This document shows, piece by piece, positions 33,940-42,936 of a stretch of DNA of 64,000 nt. Within the stretch, counting starts at the first letter, position 1. Each line of letters begins with the position of its first letter. Location: positions 14,689,282-14,753,281 of the forward strand of contig OX392536.1 in NCBI GenBank assembly GCA_947623455.1, in the 5' to 3' direction. The position numbers and the translations under genes were made by a program. The notes under the pieces were generated by a model. That model saw only the letters and a list, made by a program, of their open reading frames with translations, was not told where the DNA came from and made no database searches. Origin of the DNA: Mimachlamys varia. Its lineage: Eukaryota > Mollusca > Bivalvia > Pectinida > Pectinidae.

Positions 33940-34420
33940 CTCTCATTACTAGGTGTGTAATACTGGCCTGTCTAGGGCAATACACCTATGATCGCTGGGG
34001 TTGTATTACACACCTACCCATGCAATACAGCCACCGTGTGACGTCACAATGGCGCAACAATGTCGTGACGTCACGAGTTCGGTAAAATCTGATGCCGAAA
34101 AAAGAAAAATGGCGACGTGATGAAATTAAAACCTTTCAAGATATTTTAACCGTGTACATTAGAAAGCTGAGATTGTTTTTTCTGCGCAAACTACGTTTGC
34201 AAATATGGGGTATGCTCGATCTCGATATTTTCAAAATGGTGGCCAGTCAAAAGTATTTTCATGTTTTTTGAGCTTATTCAGGTAGTTGAAATGAGAGAAA
34301 AATCCTCGGGATTTTCAAATTTGGCAAAACCCTCGGCAAAGCCTCGGGTTTTACCCAATTTGAAAACCCCTCGGTTGGAATTTTCCCTATCTTACACCTC
34401 TGGTCATGAAAGAGTCTTAT
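33940..34420 (-). mobile_element. R2 dispersed element, copy 2, inserted in Gypsy A
   Basis: About 480 bp matching 18332-18800, inverted for most of its length. It sits exactly between the RT-connection end (HYDPKF at 33930) and the RNase H start (DAPPFRLGAVLSHK at 34430), which lie side by side in intact Gypsy polymerases, so it is a clean later insertion. It carries both TGACGTCA octamers (34037-34044 and 34068-34075 approximately), the GGTGTGTAATAC fold-back at 33951-34020, and TTTGCAAATATG. The terminal block ATCTTACACCTCTGG at 34388-34402 keeps the same orientation as in copy 1. Confidence 0.8.
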
Positions 34421-34830
34421 AGTCTGACGCACCTCCTTTCAGATTGGGAGCGGTATTATCCCACAAATTTCCAAACGGAACAGAACGACCAATTGCTTAC
34501 GCCTCACGGTCTCTCAATAATACTGAACTATTCACAATTGATAAAGAGACACTTGGCATTGTCTGGGGGATAATGAGATTTAATGTGTATTTGTATGTAA
34601 GAAACTTTACATTGCTGACGGATCACCAACCACTTGTCTCCATTTTCAGAACCCAGAAGGGAATCGCAAGGGAATTTCATCACGCCTTCAACGTTATGCC
34701 ATAAACTTATCCGGGTGCGATTACACGATCAAAACCGAAATACGATGCTGCACGGAGATGCTGATGAACTATCTCGCATGCCGCAGAACTCAAAAGCTCA
34801 CAACGCTGACAGTCAGGAAGATGTTATGGA
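34421..34830 (+). pseudogene. RNase H domain of Gypsy A
   Basis: Reads GAVLSHKFPNGTERPIAYAS, RSLNNTELFTIDKETLGIVW, then FNVYLYVRNFTLLTDHQPL: the Ty3/Gypsy RNase H with conserved E (of the E-x-x-A/G-I-V block) and the final TDH. It remains open from 34444 to 34704, then shifts frame. The following block, HGDADELSRMP near 34748-34790, is the usual tether between RNase H and integrase. Confidence 0.85.
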
Positions 34831-34989
34831 CGAAGCACACATATTTCAGGTGTCACAAATGGAACGTTTACCTGTTACCTCAAGTCAGCTGAGGAAGGAA
34901 ACCTCAAAGGGCTCTCTACTTGCAGTTTCTATGACGCAGCTATGCGAAGCTGGAACAAACATGAAGAACTTACTACCGTTTAAAAAAAG

Positions 34990-35800
34990 AGGAATGATAT
35001 TACAATAAACCATGGATGTTTATTACGGGGTTTCCGTTTGGTAATGCCGGAGAAGCTCCGCAGAGAAATATTAAAGTTCACACTGGACATTTTGGAGTGT
35101 TCATTTAGTGACCGGGAATCGATTCTGAAATAGAAAACCTAACAAGGAAATGCTCAGGCTGTCAAGTTAGCAGGAATACTCCCAGAGAGGCCCCCACCAT
35201 CCTTGGGAATCTCTCATGACGATATTGCAGAGAATTCACATTGATTTCGCGGGCCCATTTCTATGTTTTTGATCATCGTGGACGAGCATTCCAACTACAG
35301 CCAAGCGTACCATTGACAAGCTACGAGAAGTGTTCGGGAGAACTTGCTTTCCAGAACAGATAGTCGGTGATATTGGGGCGAAGTTTACTTCGCAGGAATT
35401 TGTGGACTTCATCGCTAGTAACGGCATTCGCCATATCACTTCAGCACCCTTTCACCCCCCGCACTAATGGTCTGGCAGAATGGTTTGTGCAGACATTCAA
35501 ACTCAAACAAGCTATGAAATCTTCTAGGATAGATGATGGTACATTACAGAAGAAACTCTCAAAAGTTTTCTTGAGTACACGAACACAAAGCATTGTACAA
35601 CTCAGGAATCTCCGGCTATGTTGTTTATGGGACATTCATTGCGAACACGTATAGATCTACTCAAAACTAACATTAGCGAGAGGGTTACAACATCTCAAGA
35701 AAAGCTGTGTTCTAGGATCAGGTCAACTTCAAGGTCACTTGATAACGGTGATCCTGTATTGGTACGTGATAATAGTGGAGGTGACAATGGACACACCGTA
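34990..35800 (+). pseudogene. Integrase of Gypsy A
   Basis: Pieces in shifting frames: a zinc-binding CSGCQVSRNTPREAP block (35150-35200), HIDFAGPFL with the first catalytic aspartate (35235-35265), VGDIGAKFTSQEFVDFIASN with the second aspartate region (35363-35425), GIRHITSAPFHP (35425-35455), then LAEWFVQTFK with the glutamate (35475-35505). The C-terminal GDPVLVRDN block ends at about 35790. Several frameshifts make it inactive. Confidence 0.8.
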
Positions 35801-35804
35801 CTTT

Positions 35805-36345
35805 TCAATCATGTAAAGTCATTTCAGCCATTCCAAGCGGGTGATATGGCACTGATGTAATATGCCGAATACCATTGGATTTTATAAAGTTCCGAAATTC
35901 CGAGAAAAACTGATGAGGCCATTATAGCTAACAATGTCCCGGGATTCAATTCCTTGCCAAAATGGTGCGTGTGACCTCGATGGTCTTCTCCAACGCGGTT
36001 GTCTTCATCTGTACAACCTCTGGCCACTTTGAGTTGGCGTCTACAACTACGAAAAGCAATGATCCGAGAAATGGTCCTACTAAATTTATGTGTACGCGAC
36101 TTCATGACTGGGATGGCCATTCCTACTGGAGTTTCGGAGCCGCCGGTGGCGCGTGTTTCACGTTCTGACAACCGTTACAACTTTTGGTCATGGATTCAAT
36201 ATGAGGCCTCCATGTGTAGTCCTGGCTAATACCGTCATTTTCACCACACCGATATGTCCCTAATGCAGTTAATCGAGTACACGTAGTCGCGGTGGAATTA
36301 ATCACAACAATTCCCCATAGAGGCATCCTTGTTGTACAGTCAACT
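35805..36345 (-). pseudogene. Integrase of Gypsy B
   Basis: Read downward: a zinc-binding block KSCNGCQNVKHAPPAAPKL (36185-36130), then, in other frames, VGPFLG with the first aspartate region, VVDANSKWPEVVQMKTTALE (about 36045-35985), a FRNFIKSNGIRHITSVPYHP block (35900-35845) and LGMAE ending at 35830. The frame changes many times; the C-terminal part is missing because of the junction with Gypsy A. Confidence 0.75.
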
Positions 36346-36629
36346 CATTTTCCTGGTGAAATAGGCTTCTGTCTCGCTGTTACGGTCGTCTGGGTTCCAA
36401 CCCGACATAACACATTCATACACTGATAACAATATTGGATCCCAAAGTGTGTCGCTACTCACTTGGTCGCGAGTAATCGTAAGTGTCTCAAATTTGGACA
36501 AGTATAATAATGCTACAGCATCAAGCTCTTCCCCTCCGTCTCGTTCTCTGCCTTCATCGGCATACGCGAAAGACTCTCCGCCTTACCGTGTCGCTTTGTG
36601 TTTTTGTATTTGATCGCGTAATCGTATCC

Positions 36630-36985
36630 TGCGTATCACTGAAGTTGTGCCGCCAAAGTAATCAATATCCATTTACACGGATCATGGTGAAGTGACGTCC
36701 GAAATAAGTATGTGTGAAACCGTTTCACTGCCCATATTATTTCCAAGTCGTCCTTGTCAATTTGCGCATAATTTCTTTTAGCTCGATTCAAGGAACGCGA
36801 AGCGTTCGCGTTGGGTCGCTCACTTCCAGTAGCCATAACATGCATTAGTAAAGCCCCTAATCCTTTCGGAGAAGCGTCACTTGCTACTCTCAGCGGTATC
36901 GTCGGATCATATTGTGTCAGGACTTCATGCGATGTGACTATACACTTGACTTCCTCAAACGCGTTTTGACATTCCTCATTCCACT
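36630..36985 (-). pseudogene. RNase H region of Gypsy B
   Basis: Reads DPTIPLRVASDASPKGLGAL (about 36925-36865), then ERPNANASRSLNRAKRNYAQ and DKDDLEIIWAVKRFHTYLF. Catalytic aspartate of ASDAS and the E-I-I-W block are recognisable. Frame lost after 36636. A GCGAAGC-containing palindrome near 36795-36810 lies within the coding sequence. Confidence 0.8.
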
Positions 36986-36986
36986 G

Positions 36987-37181
36987 TCACTTACAGTCCT
37001 TCTGTAACAACTGATGTAATGGGTGAAGTGTTGCCGAGAGGTTTTTCATAAACAAACCATAATAGTTCACGATTCCAAGAAATGATCGCAGTTCTGTAGT
37101 TTTTGTTGGTTCAGGAGCATTTAACACTGCCTTAATTTTCTCGTGTTTTGTTAAGTCCCTCACTGTCAATTTCATGTCCAC
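36987..37181 (-). pseudogene. RT connection segment of Gypsy B
   Basis: KIKAVLNAPEPTKTTELRSF and LGIVNYYGLFMKNLSATLHP are the thumb/connection sequence that follows the palm in Ty3/Gypsy RTs. It begins right after protease-proximal sequence, so the preceding fingers and palm with the Y-x-D-D box (roughly 150-250 codons) were deleted. Confidence 0.85.
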
Positions 37182-37597
37182 AAGAACGAAAAACGGTTCC
37201 TGTAAAAACGCAACCTGTGTCGCGATGTTTTTCTTACATGCCTTACCGACACAGACTTGATTGAAGGCCAGTCAAATGTAATACTTTTCATCCACTCACG
37301 TCCGAATAGCGTTGGTCCACCTTTCTGCACGACATACATAGGTAAATTTTTACATTGGTTATTGTACTCTACCTTTATATTAGCCACACTACATGGCTTA
37401 ATTTTCTCACCTGAGTACGTCTTTAAACATACATCGGAATGTATCAAGGTCTTCAACCGTCCTGGAAAGTGATTCTCAAATGACTTCTGTGACATAACAG
37501 AAACTGCTGCTCCAGTGTCTAATTCCATTTCAACTTCTACACGGTTCATTTTTGGCTTTAACATAATGGCATCATGTTTTGCTTTTGTTACGGCCAT
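37172..37597 (-). pseudogene. Aspartic protease (retropepsin) region of Gypsy B
   Basis: A 141-codon frame contains VEMELDTGAAVSVMSQKSFE with the catalytic D-T-G intact at about residues 27-29, then CLKTYSGEKIKPC, VVQKGGPTLFGREWMKSITF and DW. This is a complete-looking retropepsin of the pol N-terminus, but the frame then runs into the deleted RT, and the surrounding element is dead. The plus-strand frame 37257-37472 is its shadow. Confidence 0.85.
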
Positions 37598-37638
37598 AAC
37601 TTCCAGAGATGCTATACAATCATAGTCGTTCTCTTCTG

Positions 37639-38340
37639 TTACAATATGAACCTTGTTTTCCTTCTTTTGTTTACAGACCTTTTTTCAGTGTCCCTTTTTG
37701 TGCAAACAAAACTTTCTTTGCCCTTGAAATAGCATTGGTTTGGGTGATGTAAACCATTACAACGGAAACATTTCTTCTTTTCCTTTGGGTTAGATTTTGG
37801 ATACTGTTTCGTTGAAACCTGATGGACAATTGCTGTGTTTCCAGACTTTAATTCATGAGCATCTCGAGCTGCCGTCTCCATTGCTTAGACTATAGGGCTT
37901 GCGGTATCAAGAGTCAATGCAGCTCCTGATAACAGTTTCTTCTGGATGTTTTCTGACCTCAAACCACATACTAACGAATTATTCAAGTCATCATTGAATT
38001 CACAATGCTCAGCTAATTTCCTTATTGCAGCTATATACTCACGAATACTCTCTCACTCTCTCTGTTCTCTTTTGTGGAACCGTAAACGTTCAGCGATAAC
38101 CAAAGGCTTTGGGCTCAGATGATTTTTATGTGTGGCTACTAACTCTTCAAATTTTTTTTAGTAGGTTTATCTTGTGCTTTTAATCATCGTAATAACGAAT
38201 ATGTTGACACGCCGACTAAACTCATTAACGCTGGGACTTTCTGGTCATCATTAATACCATCATAAACAAAAATATTGCTTTAGGCGTTCCATGTTTAGTT
38301 CATTTTTTCAGCATACTGTATCTATTACTAAATTTAAAAG
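37639..38340 (-). pseudogene. Gag and zinc knuckle of Gypsy B
   Basis: From about 38340 downward: a MERLKQYF-like start, KVPALMSL, FEELVATHKNHLSPKPLVIA, RLRFHKREQRE, IRKLAEHCEFNDDLNNSLVC and GLRSENIQKKLLSGAALTLD in changing frames, matching the gag of Gypsy A block for block. Then 37881-37639 holds the CCHC knuckle CFRCNGLHHPNQC (C-x2-C-x4-H-x4-C or close). A stop lies between gag proper and the ATG at 37881. Confidence 0.8.
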
Positions 38341-38554
38341 GTGCAGCACATGTGTGTGTTACTTCATCTTTCAATGGAGCATATCGAAAAGTCCATACGA
38401 CCTATCATTCCTGTCAAGATGAATTATATGAATTGGAGCACAAGAGGTAAAAAAAAAAAATTCCCCAAAACACGTGGCGTCACATGCTAAAATCACACTA
38501 GACAAGTGCCTTTTTTGTCGTGAAGAGTTCAGCAGTCAGTTCTCTCGCTCGCCA
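38341..38554. other. Non-coding spacer
   Basis: A-run near 38449-38460; a plus-strand fragment DKCLFCREEFSSQFSRSPS at 38502-38560 has paired cysteines but no histidines. No gene assigned. Confidence 0.3.
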
Positions 38555-38730
38555 TCTTGAAAACTGCCCTTAAAAGGATGCCAACAAAGCTTTTGTCTGT
38601 GACATTTGTCAGGCCTCGTTCGCAAGAATGTACAAAAGACAAGAATGTTCCGGTTGAACCCCTTGCCACACATATTGCAGCTGTGTTTGAATTCCAGTGT
38701 ATGTTTGTGTTTAGGTGCAAATCGAAACTA
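38555..38730 (-). pseudogene. Possible degraded C2H2 zinc-finger fragment
   Basis: The minus strand reads KHSCNMCGKGFNRNILV in one frame, matching the first half of a C2H2 finger (C-x2-C-GK-x-F-x-R), but the paired histidines are not in place. The plus strand also reads KAFVCDICQASFARMYK, which resembles a finger too. One of the two is a chance shadow; no complete finger exists. Weak. Confidence 0.25.
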
Positions 38731-39684
38731 TACCTTGATCTCTACTCCCATGTCTTTTGATTTTTGACCAGACCTACATGTACCGGTACCAACTTTCTGA
38801 TTGGCGTGCTTGTGGGACGTGTAGCTTAAGCTTAATCTTGATTGCCTGCATTATTTATGTGTTAATTAAAATTACCTCTGTCATAAATATTGTATCCACA
38901 TTCTACAAGTACATAATGTGAATGCCAACCAAGCGAGGCTAAAACTCATTCTCAGTTACGAGAAGAAGTTTTAACCTCGGCAATAGGCGAAATATTCAAA
39001 GATTCATCCATATGAAGAGCCAAATGACAAATTATTGTTTTGCTAAAAGTTTACAACGTTCCTTCCCTCAAGTATACAGAAGTGCACCCTTCAGTATATC
39101 GGGGATGTAATGGTACAAAGTCTATACACCGTACACTAACATATCTTGTTTTCTGCGTTTTCCAATATTTACATTCATGAATCAGTACACACAGTGTTGG
39201 CGATTCAACGTCAAAGTCATACCAAGATCATCTGTATCATGTTTGTAATTTGAATATCGTCTACAAATTCAACGTCGATTTCTTTTAACACTGCGATATC
39301 GTCGGCAGCGTATTTTTGAATTGCTTACGTTTCTGTGCACTGAACACTCACTAGACATCTTTTTGGCGTCGTTTTTATTTGTCGTTTATCATTAAGCTTG
39401 GTTTTATACAAACAGGCGGGAAAACATTTCTTTTCATAGCACAACTTTACTATATATCATTTTAATCATGAAGTTGTACAAATATTTACTGCATAGAGTC
39501 CATGCAAAGGCAAGTTGTGATTGGTCAAAACGAAGTATCTGCCGGAGGGCACCGTATTTTTTGGCGTCTTTCCTCGTATGCGATAGTAAAGACTCAAACT
39601 TACGTTTGTGTCAAAAATACAAAAGGAACGTTTGATGCACTAGTACCAATAACTTTTATAGGTGTGTCCTTACACTGAAAATAC
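38731..39684. other. Non-coding stretch
   Basis: No gene, tandem repeat or known element recognised. Confidence 0.4.
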
Positions 39685-39942
39685 CATAAACCTTTGATAT
39701 GTGATGGCGGATTGATATGGGGTCAAAAGTCAGAGGGTGTTCCGGTCCTATTTCACTTTCCTATTTGACATTCAAATTTCCGGTTGTCTGAAGCAGACGT
39801 CTGTAGATACCAGTAAACTCCTCATAAAATGCCCTTTGAAGCATTTGTGGTGTATGTATATGTGAATCTTCAAATATTAAAGTTTTTAGCTCGAAAGGTT
39901 AGTAATAACATATAGTAGATTATTTAGTTGTGCGAGTCCTTT
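39685..39942 (+). mobile_element. R1 MITE-like element, copy 3, 5'-truncated
   Basis: Starts at GATATGTGATGGCGGATTG and ends GATTATTTAGTTGTGCGAG TCC with the R1 right terminus. It lacks the first 180 bp or so found in copies 1 and 2. Confidence 0.75.
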
Positions 39943-40984
39943 AATTGGACCAGCCATGTGCTTGACCTCTGGAACATTTTCTGTGCTTCCGGATATTTCT
40001 TTTTCACATACAGTCACTGTCATTATGTGTTGACACATTTTTTCAATAAGAAGATATATTTAATTTGACGAAAACTTTCAAATTTATCTAAAATCTGGCT
40101 AAACATGGCGCCGTGTTAAAGGCTGTATTCTTGGACTGACCCTTATACTCAGGTTTTTAATTACGTTTGGTTTAAATAAGTGTGATAATTGATCTGCGTG
40201 TGTGTTAGTAGTACTTTACTGATATGTGTACCAGGGTTTAGCATCCGAGTCTTGGTAGAACAAAGCTCTAGTGTGCTGTCTTCCACAACCAGCACTCCCC
40301 TCCCCAGTTACAACACTGTCCAGTCATTCTCAGGCTTATTTCTTCATACACATTACAAATGTATATGTATATAGCCAGAAGAAAGCAATAACTAGAACAA
40401 CCACATACTAATCTTGTACAAATATTGCACATGTGAGTTTACATATGTGTGTCACGTACAGGTTTTGGTGGCTAAATCCAAATTATATTCCATGTTTTCA
40501 GTAAATTGTAGATATTAATTTATTCCTGTCACAATATATACATTGTTCAACATCTTGTTTATTGATTTAATGTGTTTGTGTACTTTGTTTACTCTTACAA
40601 TAAGCTGTTTATAGCATTATATCTCCCCTACCCCCAATATTCTCCCTGTAAAGTGGAGGCACCACAGGGAGCTAGAAGCGCTAAATATAAGCTGGTGTAA
40701 TTGATAGATAAACAGTTAAGGTGGATATCTGATAACCTTTTATGACTCATGTTTTCTGTAGAATTTTTAAAATTATTAAGTTGTGTGAGTCCAACAGCAA
40801 AAAGCTATAATTTACCTTTGACTCAGTGACCCTAGTTTTTGACCTCATTCGGTATTTCTGTGACTGAACCTGTGGAACATTCCAAATTACTCTAACAAGA
40901 GGCCCAATGCCCTTAACTGTCACCTGAGTAATGTTATAGGTAGGTTGTTCAATTTCAATGATAAAATCAACATACAAGAGGCCT
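39943..40984. other. Non-coding stretch
   Basis: No gene recognised. A 61-codon frame at 40189-40374 and a minus-strand frame at 40747-40977 have no domain. Confidence 0.4.
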
Positions 40985-41750
40985 AAGGCAAAATATACAT
41001 TGAAGTATCATTTCCCTATATAAGTTATAGTAAACTTTACCCCTCCCTTTGGGGGAACAGAGTGTCCGGAGAACAGAAATTTACAAATTAAACAAAGCCC
41101 ATGATGATCTTTCTATCCATGTAAAGAAATAGGCTGTAGTACATCTGAGTCTGAAGAAGAAGATTTTTGAAATTTAGGATAATTTCCCCTTTGGGGCCCC
41201 AGGGGTTGGGGCAGGAATCCAAATTTTACAGATTGATTCCATCTTTCTCCAAGGATGATTGGGACGAAGTAGGAATAATTTCCCATTTAAAATGGACAAA
41301 ATAAACCTAAAATAGTTATTTCCCTAAATAAACTATTGTGAACTTTACCACCTCCCCGAAGGGGAAAGGAGAGACCGGGGGTACTGAAATTTACAAATTA
41401 AACAAAGTCCCTGATGATCTTTCTATCCAAGTAGAGAAAGAGGTTGTACTGCCTCTGAGTAAGGAGAAGAAGATTTTTGAAATTTAGAATAATTTCCCCT
41501 TTGGTGCCCCGCCCTGGCCCCTGAGGTAGGGGCAGGATTCAAGATTTTACAGATTTATTCCATCTTTCTCCAAGGATGATAGTGATTTCGTCTCAGGTGA
41601 CCTAATAAAAGGTCCCTAATTTTACCACAAAGTTCCAATATAAACTATACTTCAACCCCTTCCCTATGGGGGAACGTGAAGTCATGGGGGACATGAGATT
41701 CACAATTTTGATACAGCACCTTAAAGTTAGACCTTTCCAAAATTGGTTTC
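40985..41750. repeat. About 310-bp direct repeats (2.3 copies)
   Basis: ATTTACAAATTAAACAAAG occurs at about 41079 and 41389; GAAGATTTTTGAAATTTAG and CCATCTTTCTCCAAGGATGA also repeat 310 bp apart. A third, partial unit starts near 41640 with TATAAACTATACTTCAACCC and a GGGGGAACG block. Copies are perhaps 80-85% alike. Non-coding; the sequence style is that of a dispersed molluscan repeat. Confidence 0.8.
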
Positions 41751-42018
41751 TGTTAGATAACTCTAGTTCCTTTGGGCCTCTGATTCCTGTTAAAATAGTC
41801 TTTCTCGTTATCATCTACTTTGGGCACAAGCGACACATCCAATTCCGTGGAGTTCTTGTTTTAAACAGTCGCCACACATGTACTACATCAGCCTCAAAAT
41901 TTGGTTGTAGATGGGCTCTATGTTAAAAGCATTTGAAGATAAATATTTTAAGAGCAATATAACCTAATGAGCAAGTTGTTCAAGCAGTGCTTTGTTAAAT
42001 GTGTTATTGCTTTAAATG
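41751..42018. other. Non-coding spacer before the 26-bp array
   Basis: No gene assigned; overlapping frames at 41602-41814 (minus) and 41666-41926 (plus) have no domain. Confidence 0.35.
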
Positions 42019-42936
42019 ATTTTTCAGAAAAATTGTTTACTTTATGAAAATAATATATATGATTCAGATAAAAAATTTACAGAGGAACAATTATTTTCAA
42101 AAGGTAGAGGAGGCACAGGAGAGTTATGAGAGAAGTTTACCAATGGGTTGTGAGAGAAGTTTACTAGTGGGTTGTGACAGAAGTATACTAGTAGTTTATG
42201 AGAGAAGTATAATAAAGTAGATTGTGAGAGAAGTATAGTAGATTGTGAGAGAAGTATAGAAGATTGTGAGAGAAGTATAGTAGATTGTGAGATATGTATA
42301 CTGTAGTAGGTTGTGAGAGATGTATACTGTAGTAGGTTGTGAGAGATGTATACTTTAGTAGGTTGTGAGAGATGTATACTGTAGTAGGTGGTGAGAGTAT
42401 AGTAGATTGTGAGAGAAGTATAGTAGATTGTGAGAGAAGTATAGTAGATTGTGAGATATGTATACTGTAGTAGGTTGTGAGAGATGTTTACTGTAGTAGG
42501 TTGTGAGAGATGTATACTGTAGTAGGTTGTGAGAGATGTATACTGTAGTAGATTGTGAGAGATGTATACTGCAGTAGGTTGTGAGAGATGTATACTGTAG
42601 TAGGTGGTGAGAGAAGTATACTGTAGTAGGTGGTGAGAAATGTATACTGTAGTAGGTTGTGAGAGAAGTATACTGTAGCAGGAGGTGAGAGAAGTATACT
42701 GTAGTAGGTTGTGAGAGATGTATACTGTAGTAGATTGTGAGAGATGTATACTGTAGTAGGTGGTGAGAGAAGTATACTGTAGTAGGTGGTGAGAGATGTA
42801 TACTGTAGTAGGTTGATTTTTCAGAAAAATTGTTTACTTTATGAAAATAATATATATGATTCAGGTAAAAAATTTACAGAGGAACAATTATTTCCAAAAG
42901 GTAGAGGAGGCACAGGAGAGTTATGAGAGAAGTTTA
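42019..42936. repeat. 796-bp tandem duplication spanning the left edge of the 26-bp array
   Basis: The unique flank GATTTTTCAGAAAAATTGTT and about 110 following bases occur at 42019 and again at 42815, with two or three differences. The second copy begins abruptly inside a satellite unit (TAGTAGGTT then GATTTTTCAG). About 800 bp, comprising flank plus array start, were therefore duplicated in tandem. Confidence 0.9.

Larger units (their letters stand above)
31998..35800 (+). mobile_element. Ty3/Gypsy-like retrotransposon A, decayed
   Basis: Gag, protease, RT, RNase H and integrase remnants occur in the Ty3/Gypsy order on the plus strand, all broken by stops and frameshifts, and the element is split by R2 copy 2 at 33940-34420. 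The right end is cut at about 35800 where sequence becomes the antisense of a second Gypsy element. No intact LTR pair is visible; a candidate 5' LTR end lies at 30480-30650. Confidence 0.88.
35805..38340 (-). mobile_element. Ty3/Gypsy-like retrotransposon B, decayed, RT core deleted
   Basis: On the minus strand, gag, zinc knuckle, protease, the RT tail, RNase H and integrase remnants occur in Ty3/Gypsy order from 38340 down to 35805. The part of pol coding the RT fingers and palm is missing between the protease and the RT tail, with no foreign DNA in its place. Its 3' side meets the 3' side of Gypsy A at about 35800. Confidence 0.87.

Noticed and set aside
35236..36229. Several short frames on both strands
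   Set aside because: They are shadows or broken pieces of the two integrase remnants already described.
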